Both the position numbers and the translations under genes were made by a program. From Beijerinckiaceae bacterium (GTDB lineage Bacteria; Pseudomonadota; Alphaproteobacteria; Rhizobiales; Beijerinckiaceae), in NCBI GenBank assembly GCA_947380915.1, contig CANCSY010000027.1, positions 1 through 23,538 of the forward strand: a stretch of DNA of 23,538 nucleotides, read 5' to 3'. Below, piece after piece: positions 8,297 to 14,691 of the stretch. Under the pieces are notes generated by a model that did not search any database, was not told where the DNA came from, and saw only the letters and a program-made list of their open reading frames with translations. The stretch's first letter is position 1. Every line of letters begins with the position of its first letter.

Positions 8297-9369
8297 GGGC
8301 TCAAGCTTTCCGACCTGGGCAGCAGAATGTAAAGCCCGGACCTGTGCCGGATGTTTCCCGCCATGACGCCCGCCGCATCGCCCGAGCCCATGAAGAGATC
8401 AAGCCGCGCCGGGCCAAGGATCGCCGAGCCGGTGTCCTGCCCGACCATGAGCCGCTGGAAGGGCGCGAGCACACCGCCTTCCCCGGGCAAAAGCCCATCG
8501 ACGAAGACCGGCAGGCCATAGGGCCAGAGATTGCGGTCCATCGCCACGGAACGATGCGGCGTCAGAGGCGCGCCGGCCCCGCCGATGGGACCTGTCGCGC
8601 GTTCGACCGAATCATCCAGCGCGAAGAAAATATAGGAGCGGTTGCGATGGAGCAGGGCGCGGCCCGGCTCGCCGGGCGACTGGCCCCTGTCGCGCACCCA
8701 TTGCTTGAGCCGGTCGAGGCACATTTCATCCGGCGCGATCTCGCCCGCCTCGATCAGCGCGCGGCCGATGGATGAATAGGGCTGGCCATTGCGCCCCGCA
8801 TAGGTGAGCCGCACGCGCCGCCCGTCGGGCAGATCCACGGCGGCGGAGCCCTGCACATGGATCATGAAGACTTCGATGGCGTCGGCCAGCCAGACAAGCG
8901 GCTGGAAATGCTGCGTCCCCATGGCCTCGATCCCGGCGCGGTCGGGATAGGGGACGAGCTGATCGAGATCGGCGGGTCGGGCGAAAACAGGCTCGGTGAA
9001 AGCGACGCTTTTTTCCAGCGCACCTGAAACCACCGGCTCGTAATAGCCCGTGAGGAAAGCGGGCGGCTCCTCGCCGGTTTCGATGGCGCAGGGGGTGAAA
9101 CAGGTCTCGAAAAAGCGCCGGGCCTGCGCTGCGGTCGTGATCTCCTCCCGCAGGGCTGCGTCGCAAACCGCACGCAGGGAATCTGACGCAGGCAAAGCCG
9201 CGCGCAACTCCGGCGCGCGCGAGGCGATGATGCGCGCCGAGCGCAGGAAGGCGGCGAAGGCCGCCAGATGATCATCCCCTGCGAAACCGGGCAGATCGGC
9301 GAAGGCGACGCTGCGCAACCTGACGCCGCCCGGCCCCTCGAATGAGCCTCTGGAAGGCGGCGGCTCCAT
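8293..9369 (-). CDS. mltA: Membrane-bound lytic murein transglycosylase A (MltA)
   Basis: Cleaves the MurNAc-GlcNAc bond of peptidoglycan with formation of 1,6-anhydro-MurNAc. It has 358 residues. The MltA domain (about 95-255, with FLTGYYEPVVSG and the HVQGSAAV block) is followed by a 3D domain whose three aspartates are visible: Asp278 (VAMDRN), Asp312 (GQDTGSAI) and Asp324 (ARLDLFMGSG). No signal peptide or lipobox is present in the open frame, which is odd for a periplasmic enzyme. It lies two bases after the Tim44-like gene and overlaps the Smr gene. Confidence 0.94.
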   Translation of the reverse strand: MEPPPSRGSFEGPGGVRLRSVAFADLPGFAGDDHLAAFAAFLRSARIIASRAPELRAALPASDSLRAVCDAALREEITTAAQARRFFETCFTPCAIETGEEPPAFLTGYYEPVVSGALEKSVAFTEPVFARPADLDQLVPYPDRAGIEAMGTQHFQPLVWLADAIEVFMIHVQGSAAVDLPDGRRVRLTYAGRNGQPYSSIGRALIEAGEIAPDEMCLDRLKQWVRDRGQSPGEPGRALLHRNRSYIFFALDDSVERATGPIGGAGAPLTPHRSVAMDRNLWPYGLPVFVDGLLPGEGGVLAPFQRLMVGQDTGSAILGPARLDLFMGSGDAAGVMAGNIRHRSGLYILLPRSESLSP

Positions 9370-9371
9370 GA

Positions 9372-10082
9372 TCAGTGCGCGGCTTCCGTCGCCACCAGCT
9401 TCCAGTTCGGATCCGTGGCCCCGGCCTTGCGGGCGAAGGTCCAGACATCGATCACGTCGACGATCTTGTCGGTCCCGCCATCGATGATCGCGCCAGCCCG
9501 GTCGCGGGTCAGGGTGATAAGCTTGGAGGCGAAACGAACGGTGATCTGACCCACGCCATCGCGCAACTGGGCGTCGGCCATGGTTGTCTTGTCGATGGAG
9601 ACAAAAGTGGTCTCCACCGTCTCGCCCTGGGCCTCCCGCGCGCCGATGGCCGCCGAAAAGCTGTCGAATACCTCCGGCGAGAGCAGCGCGCGCAGGGAAT
9701 CACGGTCCCCTCGGGCGAAAGAGGTGACGATCATTTCATAGGCCGAGCGTGCGCCGTCCACAAAGCGCCCGCCATCGAAACTGGCGTCGGCTGCGGCTAT
9801 GGCGTCGAGACCTGTGAAAGCGTCCCCATCCGCCAGTTTGCCCCAGCGCTCCTGCGCCGTGGCCGGAACCGGTCGGGCGGCGCCGGGCAGACGGATGACA
9901 TTGCCCTGGGGCGCGCCGCCGGAGATCGGAGCCTCGCCCTCATCAGGTGTGCGAGGCTTGAAGGGATTATGGGGCGGGCGCTCTTCCCCCGTCCTGGTCC
10001 CCAGAACCGACTTCAGCTTGAAAAGGACGAAGATGGCCAGGGCGGCGAAGATGATCGTCGAAATATCGAAACTGTCCTGCAT
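9372..10082 (-). CDS. Tim44/TimA-like membrane-anchored protein
   Basis: A 236-residue protein with one N-terminal membrane helix (about residues 8-23), a polar proline-rich linker (about 30-80) and a C-terminal Tim44-like domain (about 95-235). In mitochondria, Tim44 couples Hsp70 to the import channel. The bacterial relatives are thought to act as membrane adaptors, with no agreed function. The N-in, single-pass layout is typical of the alphaproteobacterial form. It heads the minus-strand run with mltA, the Smr gene and the XRE gene, and is divergent from secB with 252 bases between. Confidence 0.88.
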   Translation of the reverse strand: MQDSFDISTIIFAALAIFVLFKLKSVLGTRTGEERPPHNPFKPRTPDEGEAPISGGAPQGNVIRLPGAARPVPATAQERWGKLADGDAFTGLDAIAAADASFDGGRFVDGARSAYEMIVTSFARGDRDSLRALLSPEVFDSFSAAIGAREAQGETVETTFVSIDKTTMADAQLRDGVGQITVRFASKLITLTRDRAGAIIDGGTDKIVDVIDVWTFARKAGATDPNWKLVATEAAH

Positions 10083-10334
10083 CGCTTTCTTTCGGTCTCC
10101 AGAGGGATCGGCCGGGGGACGGCGTCACGCTCGCCTATATGTGGCGCTTCGCGCGCCCAGATGCAAAGGGGTCGGGAAAAGACGATTGCGCCCCCGTCAG
10201 GGTCGGCGATTTTTCCCCGTCTCGCCCGCGCCTTGTTCGCATGACCGTTTCCATGTTAGTTGCGCGAGCCGGGGCTCTGGATCGCCCTGGTGGCGATTTT
10301 TCGCCGGACGCCCGCTTTTCTGGAGATTTCCAAT

Positions 10335-10811
10335 ATGGCTGACAACGGCAACGGTGCGAACAACGAGGCCCTGCCTCAGCTCAATGTTCTCGCGCAATAT
10401 ACCAAAGACCTCTCGTTCGAGAACCCCAATGCGCCGAAATCCCTCGGCCCGCAGGAGCAGGGACCGAACATCAACATTCAAGTGAATGTGAACGCCAAGC
10501 AGCTCTCCGAAGGCGAATTCGAGGTCAATCTGGTGCTCGAAGGCTCCGCCCAGGGCAAGGACGCTGTCCTGTTCAAGTTCGAACTGGATTACGCCGGCAT
10601 CTTCCGCGTGCGCAACATCCCGGAAGCCGAGCTTCACGCGGTCATCATGATCGAATGCCCGCGCCTGCTGTTCCCCTTCGCCCGGCAGATCGTCGCCGAC
10701 AGCGTGCGTAACGGCGGTTTCCCGCCCCTGTTCATCGACCCCATCGATTTCGTGGCCCTCTATCGCCAGCGCATGGCGGATATGCAGACCGCCAACGCCA
10801 CCCCGGCCTGA
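10335..10811 (+). CDS. secB: Protein-export chaperone SecB
   Basis: Tetrameric cytoplasmic chaperone that keeps preproteins unfolded and passes them to SecA. It has 158 residues, a normal alphaproteobacterial length. The [19 protein letters not shown] start, the [19 protein letters not shown] strand region and the [14 protein letters not shown] block with the [10 protein letters not shown] stretch are all conserved. ATG at 10335 follows GGAGA; the frame is open upstream to 10260 but those residues do not resemble SecB. A small hairpin (GGCGA, TTTT, TCGCC at 10292-10305) lies in its leader. It converges with dnaQ. Confidence 0.97.
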   Translation: MADNGNGANNEALPQLNVLAQYTKDLSFENPNAPKSLGPQEQGPNINIQVNVNAKQLSEGEFEVNLVLEGSAQGKDAVLFKFELDYAGIFRVRNIPEAELHAVIMIECPRLLFPFARQIVADSVRNGGFPPLFIDPIDFVALYRQRMADMQTANATPA

Positions 10812-10820
10812 AGCTGATTC

Positions 10821-10854
10821 TCTGGCGCGGCTTATTTGAGATAGTCGCGCCAGA
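10821..10854. terminator. Shared hairpin between convergent secB and dnaQ
   Basis: TCTGGCGCG (10821-10829) and CGCGCCAGA (10846-10854) form a perfect 9-base-pair inverted repeat around a 16-base AT-rich centre. It begins ten bases after the secB stop and overlaps the last codons of dnaQ. It would fold on either strand and may serve both genes. The long loop and absence of a clean T-run lower confidence. Confidence 0.45.
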
Positions 10855-11518
10855 CCGCCTTTTCGCCCAGACCGACGAGGAACCGCCCATGGGCCTGCGC
10901 CTCCTCCTCGTCCAGAAGTGAGGCCAGCGGCGCCGGACGCTCCCGCCGCACGGAAATTTCCGCCTTCTGACGAATCGCGGCCTCCGAGGCCAGAACAAGC
11001 GTCGCCTGACGGCCGCCCATCAATTCCGCATAGACTTCCGCCAGGATCTCCGAATCCATGAGCGCACCATGTTTGGTGCGCCGTGAATTGTCGATCTTGT
11101 AGCGGGCGCAAAGGGCGTCCAGCGAATTGGCGGCGCCGGGATGTTTGCGCCGGGCGTAGGTCAACGTGTCGAAGGCGCGATCCGCAGGCAGCAGAGGCAG
11201 CCCGGCGCGCTTGAATTCCGCATTGAGGAATTTCATGTCGAATTCAGCGTTGTGAATGACGAGCCTGGACTCGCCGATGAAGGCGAGAAAATCCGCAGCC
11301 ACGTCGCGAAACAGGGGCTTGCCCTTCAGAAACTCGGTCGAAAGCCCGTGAACGTTGAACGCGCCCTCGGGCACGTCCCGTTCGGGATCGATATAGGTGT
11401 GATAGAAATCGCCTGTGGGAATGTAGTTCAGCACCTCGACGCAGGCGATTTCCACCAGCCTGTCGCCGGTGGCCGGATCAAGGCCCGTCGTTTCAGTATC
11501 CAGAATGATCTCGCGCAT
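10832..11518 (-). CDS. dnaQ: DNA polymerase III epsilon subunit (3'-5' proofreading exonuclease)
   Basis: Proofreading exonuclease of the replicative polymerase. It has 228 residues. The DEDDh motifs are intact: ExoI with Asp7 and Glu9 (LDTETTGLD), ExoII with Asp94 (HNAEFD), and ExoIII with His150 and Asp155 (HGALMD). A C-terminal tail (about 190-228) would bind the alpha subunit. ATG at 11518 was chosen because the family begins MREIxLDTETTG; the open frame upstream to 11635 lies in coaE. The first 26 bases overlap the coaE 3' end, so expression is probably coupled. Confidence 0.96.
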   Translation of the reverse strand: MREIILDTETTGLDPATGDRLVEIACVEVLNYIPTGDFYHTYIDPERDVPEGAFNVHGLSTEFLKGKPLFRDVAADFLAFIGESRLVIHNAEFDMKFLNAEFKRAGLPLLPADRAFDTLTYARRKHPGAANSLDALCARYKIDNSRRTKHGALMDSEILAEVYAELMGGRQATLVLASEAAIRQKAEISVRRERPAPLASLLDEEEAQAHGRFLVGLGEKAVWRDYLK

Positions 11519-12116
11519 GGGCTCCGGCCTTTTCGAGATAGGCGACGGTCCGCAGAATGGAATCCACCTCCCGGCCCGCCGCTGCAAATCCCCTGCTCGT
11601 ATCAATGATGAAATGGGCGCGCGCGCGCTTTTCACGATCAGGGATCTGCTTGCCGACTATGGCTGCGAAGGTCTCCGGCGTCATCCCGGGCCGCGCGAGA
11701 ACCCGCGACTTTTGCACTGATTCAGGCGCGGTGACGACCACCACAGCATCAACCAGCGCTGTCCCGCCGATTTCGAACAGCAACGGTATGTCGAGAAGGA
11801 CCACGGCATGATTGGCTTTCTGCGCACCCGCCAAGAAAGCGTCCCGCTCTTCGGCGACCAGTGGATGCACGATGGCCTCCAGCCGCTTCATGGCGGCGCT
11901 ATCGCCCAGCACGGCGCAGCGCAAGGCCGCGCGATCCACGACGCCGTCGCGAACCGTGCCGGGGAAAGCCTCTTCGATCAGGGGCGCCGCCCTACCTGCA
12001 TAGAGAGCGTGGACCGCTGCGTCGGAATCATGGACAGGGACGCCGCGCTCACGAAACAGGTCGGCGGTCGCGGACTTCCCCATGCCGATGGACCCTGTGA
12101 GGCCAAGGATCACCAT
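11493..12116 (-). CDS. coaE: Dephospho-CoA kinase
   Basis: Phosphorylates the ribose 3'-hydroxyl of dephospho-CoA, the last step of coenzyme A synthesis. It has 207 residues. The P-loop GSIGMGKS is at residues 8-15, followed by DSDAAVHALY (acidic substrate-binding region), HPLV and the LLDIPLLFE block. The start MVILGLTGSIGMGK is typical. It lies between maf (7 bases upstream) and dnaQ (26-base overlap). In many relatives aroE sits between maf and coaE; here it does not. Confidence 0.97.
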   Translation of the reverse strand: MVILGLTGSIGMGKSATADLFRERGVPVHDSDAAVHALYAGRAAPLIEEAFPGTVRDGVVDRAALRCAVLGDSAAMKRLEAIVHPLVAEERDAFLAGAQKANHAVVLLDIPLLFEIGGTALVDAVVVVTAPESVQKSRVLARPGMTPETFAAIVGKQIPDREKRARAHFIIDTSRGFAAAGREVDSILRTVAYLEKAGAHARDHSGY

Positions 12117-12123
12117 GAGACCT

Positions 12124-12756
12124 TCACCCCTGCACCAGGGAGAGTTTGCGTAGTCCCGCGATCAAGGGCTGCAAGGGCAGGCCCATGATGACGGCGTGCT
12201 GGCCCTCGACCCGCTCGAACAGATGGATCCCCAGGCCCTCGATCTGATAGGCGCCAACGCTGCCCAGCACGGCGTCACCCGCAGCTTCAAGATAAGCCTC
12301 GATGAAGGAGTCGCTGAGATCGCGCATGCTGAGGGTTGCGTGATCCTCGACCGCCAGCAGGATCTCTCCATCAAGGGCCAGGGCCGCCGCAGCGTGCAGC
12401 TGATGGGCGCGGCCTGACAGCAGTCGCAAATGGGCGCGCGCGCCTTCTGCGCCCTCCGGCTTGGACAAGAGCGCGTCGCCGATCTGCAGGGTCTGATCGC
12501 CGCCCAGCACATGGCGGCCGGGATGGCGGGCGCTGACTTCCAGAACCTTGGCCCGGGCGAGAGCCGCCGCGATCTCCCGCCCGCCCGCACCCGCTGCGCG
12601 CAAAGGCGCCTCCACGGCGCGCTCGTCAAGATTCGGCTTGTCCACCGTAACAGGAATCCCCGCGCTGACGAGAATCTGCGCGCGCGCAGAGCTGCCAGAT
12701 GCCAGGATCAGGGGATGATCCGACGACCAGAAGGAGCGAGAGGCGAACGCGCTCAT
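12124..12756 (-). CDS. maf: Maf-family nucleoside triphosphate pyrophosphatase
   Basis: House-cleaning pyrophosphatase that hydrolyses non-canonical or modified nucleotides. It has 210 residues. Family motifs are LILASGSSARAQIL (about 16-29, nucleotide binding), NLDE (42-45), GGDQTL with Asp87 as the likely catalytic residue, and KP at 99-100. The GGDQ form, rather than GADT, points to the YceF-like subgroup, which prefers methylated GTP in E. coli; substrate here is inferred. It lies seven bases after the kinase/pyrophosphorylase gene and seven before coaE. Confidence 0.92.
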   Translation of the reverse strand: MSAFASRSFWSSDHPLILASGSSARAQILVSAGIPVTVDKPNLDERAVEAPLRAAGAGGREIAAALARAKVLEVSARHPGRHVLGGDQTLQIGDALLSKPEGAEGARAHLRLLSGRAHQLHAAAALALDGEILLAVEDHATLSMRDLSDSFIEAYLEAAGDAVLGSVGAYQIEGLGIHLFERVEGQHAVIMGLPLQPLIAGLRKLSLVQG

Positions 12757-12763
12757 GGGACTC

Positions 12764-13597
12764 TCAGACTTCGGGATTGAGCTTGAGGCGATGGGCCTTG
12801 TGCAGATCGATGATCGCCGCCGCGGTCTCTTCGATGGACCTGCGCGTGACGTCGATCATGGGCCAGCCGTGGGCGGCGCACAGGCGCCGGGAATGGGCGA
12901 TTTCCTCAGCCACTGAAATGCGATCCACATAGGATGTCTCCTGATCCGCGTTGAGGGCCAGCAAACGATTCTGCCGGATCTGCACGATGCGTTCGGGAGA
13001 CGCGACGAGCCCCACCACCAGCGGGTTTCGTGCGGTTTCGACCCCGGGGGGAAGGGGGACATTGGGGACAAGTGGAATATTGGCTGTCTTGATGCCGCGG
13101 TTGGCGAGATAGATGCTCGTGGGCGTCTTGGAGGTGCGGCTCACGCCAAGCAGCAAGACGTCGGCGTCCTCGATATTCTGGGGTTGTTGGCCATCGTCAT
13201 GCATCATGGTGAAATTCAGCGCGTCGATGCGCTTGAAATATTCCGCGTTCAGCATGTGCTGGGCGCCCGGCTTGGAGGCCGAGGACGTGCCCAGATAGGA
13301 TTCGAAGAGATCGAAAATGGGCTGAAGCACGGAGAGGCACGGACTTCCCATCTCGCGACAGGCTTCCTGCAACCGTTCGGACAATTCGGGATCGACGAGG
13401 GTGAAAAGGACGATACCCGGGGCAGCCTCAATCTCGGTGATGGCGCGGTCCAGTTGGGCGCGCGTACGCACCAATGGAAAGACATGCTCGATGGAGGCCA
13501 CGCCTTGATACTGGGCGGCCACGGCGCGGCTGGCGGCGATCAGGGTTTCACCTGTCGCGTCGGACACCAGATGGAGATGGAAATAACTGCGTCCCAA
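12764..13597 (-). CDS. PEP synthase / pyruvate phosphate dikinase regulatory kinase-pyrophosphorylase (DUF299)
   Basis: Bifunctional enzyme that inactivates PEP synthase or pyruvate phosphate dikinase by ADP-dependent threonine phosphorylation and reactivates it by phosphate-dependent dephosphorylation. Visible motifs are [16 protein letters not shown] at the N-terminus, MMHDDGQ, and the P-loop-like [18 protein letters not shown] at 13597, with GAGG five bases upstream, gives 277 residues, the family length. The frame is open to an ATG at 13738, but those 47 extra residues do not resemble the family and would cover DnaA-box-like sites. It heads the run with maf, coaE and dnaQ. Confidence 0.88.
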   Translation of the reverse strand: MGRSYFHLHLVSDATGETLIAASRAVAAQYQGVASIEHVFPLVRTRAQLDRAITEIEAAPGIVLFTLVDPELSERLQEACREMGSPCLSVLQPIFDLFESYLGTSSASKPGAQHMLNAEYFKRIDALNFTMMHDDGQQPQNIEDADVLLLGVSRTSKTPTSIYLANRGIKTANIPLVPNVPLPPGVETARNPLVVGLVASPERIVQIRQNRLLALNADQETSYVDRISVAEEIAHSRRLCAAHGWPMIDVTRRSIEETAAAIIDLHKAHRLKLNPEV

Positions 13598-13631
13598 AAC
13601 GGCCTCGCTTGCGACCACAGCGACAGGGGGC

Positions 13632-13650
13632 TGTGGATTGCAGTGGATAG
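13632..13650 (-). promoter_or_regulatory. Two weak DnaA-box-like sites
   Basis: On the minus strand, CAATCCACA (13640-13632) and CTATCCACT (13650-13642) each differ from TTATCCACA at two positions. They are ten bases, about one helical turn, apart and in the same orientation. Both lie just upstream of the DUF299 kinase start. Confidence 0.4.
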
Positions 13651-13776
13651 TGGGCGCCAAATGGCGATCGTCGCCCACACTGCCCTGAGCGCCAATTTTT
13701 CTCAACCGCCATGAGACGCGGGAAAGAACCGGAGCCATTTCAGGGATCAGGTCTAATTGCGGGGGAAACCTCCTGG

Positions 13777-13785
13777 CTATCCACA
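13777..13785 (+). promoter_or_regulatory. DnaA box
   Basis: CTATCCACA matches the consensus TTATCCACA at eight of nine positions, with the CCACA core intact. It is the best DnaA box in the proposed origin and sits 30 bases left of the AT-rich repeat. Confidence 0.6.
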
Positions 13786-13807
13786 GAAGGTGGTAGGCGA
13801 TCTGTCT

Positions 13808-13830
13808 GAATTGGTTAATGAATTGTTAAT
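13808..13830. repeat. AT-rich direct repeat, possible unwinding element
   Basis: GAATTGGTTAAT (13808-13819) and GAATTGTTAAT (13820-13830) are tandem near-copies. The segment has no C on the plus strand and is strikingly AT-rich for this genome. It lies between DnaA-box-like sites at 13777 and 13854, where a duplex unwinding element would be expected. Confidence 0.5.
13815..13829. promoter_or_regulatory. CtrA-type binding site
   Basis: TTAA (13815-13818), seven bases, TTAA (13826-13829) is an exact match to the CtrA consensus TTAA-N7-TTAA. Read on the minus strand the second half extends to TTAACC, the preferred form. In Caulobacter CtrA binds such sites in the origin and blocks initiation; that role here is inferred. 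Confidence 0.55.
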
Positions 13831-13853
13831 ATGTTTCGCCGTGACGCGCCGCC

Positions 13854-13862
13854 TGTGAATCA
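13854..13862 (-). promoter_or_regulatory. DnaA-box-like site
   Basis: The minus strand reads TGATTCACA, one mismatch to the relaxed consensus TTATNCACA. It contains a GAATC (GANTC) site. A weaker 9-mer, TCATCCACT, lies on the same strand at 13902-13894. Confidence 0.45.
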
Positions 13863-14063
13863 CGGTGCCAACGGGGGCTAAAGGGGTATGACCAGTGGAT
13901 GAAAAGGCGCGAACCCTTTGAGGGGGTGTAACAAGATAAAACAAGATTCAAGAATCTACCTTTTTGTAGGTGAAACGTCTCCGACTGAGCGATACAAGAT
14001 TTGATCGAGACGATAATGATCGATCATATCAATTGACCATAAGGGTCAGCCGAGGAAGAACGG

Positions 14064-14492
14064 ATGACAGGTTACCTCTGGATCAAATCCTTGCATGTCG
14101 TGTCCATCATCGCATGGATGGCCGGTTTGCTGTATTTGCCGAGGCTTTTCGTCTATCATTGCGCCGCCGAGAAAGGCTCGATCCAGTCAGAGACCTTCAA
14201 GGTCATGGAACGGCGCTTGTTGCGTGCGATCATGACCCCCGCCATGATCCTGGCCTGGATCAGCGGATTGACGCTCGCCTGGCAAGCCGGCTTTTTCGTC
14301 AGTGGATGGTTTCATCTGAAACTGATGCTGGTGCTCGTCATGTCTGGTTCTCATGGTTACATGTCCCGATGCGTCAGGACATTCGCCTCCGACGCCAATG
14401 AGCGAAGCCACACGTTTTACCGGGTGCTGAACGAGGTCCCCACGCTGCTCATGCTGGTGATTGTGGTCGCCGTGATCGTCAAACCTTTCTGA
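14064..14492 (+). CDS. hemJ: Protoporphyrinogen oxidase HemJ
   Basis: Oxidises protoporphyrinogen IX to protoporphyrin IX in organisms without HemG or HemY. It is a 142-residue inner-membrane protein with four hydrophobic helices (about 5-28, 55-76, 82-100 and 124-141). The family's conserved His11 ([16 protein letters not shown]) and Lys86 ([10 protein letters not shown]) are present; the histidine is thought to bind heme. A GAGGAAGA ribosome site precedes the ATG. It is the first rightward gene after the proposed origin and is followed by rho. The heme gene hemE, often its neighbour, is not here. Confidence 0.94.
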   Translation: MTGYLWIKSLHVVSIIAWMAGLLYLPRLFVYHCAAEKGSIQSETFKVMERRLLRAIMTPAMILAWISGLTLAWQAGFFVSGWFHLKLMLVLVMSGSHGYMSRCVRTFASDANERSHTFYRVLNEVPTLLMLVIVVAVIVKPF

Positions 14493-14617
14493 TAGTACCG
14501 ACGCCGGCCAGCGAGCCTCTCGGCGCCGACTTGCCATGTGCCGGGAATCGTTCTATTCGAAAGACCTCTCCTCGCAGTCATGCCTTGCTTTCCAAAGCCC
14601 CTGCCGAACCAGGGACA

Positions 14618-14634
14618 GGAAGCTCCCCGCTTCC
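14618..14634 (+). other. Hairpin in the rho leader
   Basis: GGAAGC and GCTTCC form a perfect 6-base-pair stem with a TCCCC loop in the 199-base gap between hemJ and rho. rho is autoregulated through its leader in E. coli. Whether this hairpin takes part in anything similar is unknown. No other clear structure or RNA family is seen in the leader. Confidence 0.3.
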
Positions 14635-14691
14635 GGCGCAGACACTGCTCATATCTCAGCTTCGCGCCAAGGCGCTCAAGGATCATCCCCC

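Larger units (their letters stand above)
13598..14063. other. Gene-free region, candidate chromosomal replication origin (oriC)
   Basis: This 466-base stretch separates leftward genes (DUF299 kinase, maf, coaE, dnaQ) from rightward genes (hemJ, rho and on), as expected where two replication forks leave. It contains five DnaA-box-like 9-mers, an AT-rich segment (13808-13835, 22 of 28 A/T) with a full CtrA-type site, three GANTC sites, three ACAAGAT repeats and the palindrome ATGATCGATCAT at 14016-14027. Established knowledge: origins in Caulobacter, Rickettsia and Sinorhizobium lie beside hemE, in this same neighbourhood. That this is oriC is inference. It must also hold the promoters of the flanking genes. 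Confidence 0.65.

Noticed and set aside
10260..10334. N-terminal extension of secB
   Set aside because: The 25 extra residues look hydrophobic and unlike SecB; GGAGA precedes the ATG at 10335.
10083..10334. Possible small gene (such as fxsA) between the Tim44-like gene and secB
   Set aside because: No frame with suitable membrane segments or start was found; only weak promoter-like strings and a small hairpin are visible.
13970..14401. 143-codon plus-strand open frame crossing the proposed origin and hemJ
   Set aside because: It overlaps hemJ in another frame and its product is arginine-rich with no family resemblance; hemJ has the ribosome site.
14536..14691. N-terminal extension of rho
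   Set aside because: The 52 extra residues do not resemble Rho, and the ATG at 14692 gives the standard alphaproteobacterial start.
14493..14691. Second origin-like gap before rho
   Set aside because: No DnaA-box-like 9-mers or AT-rich repeat; it looks like an ordinary leader.
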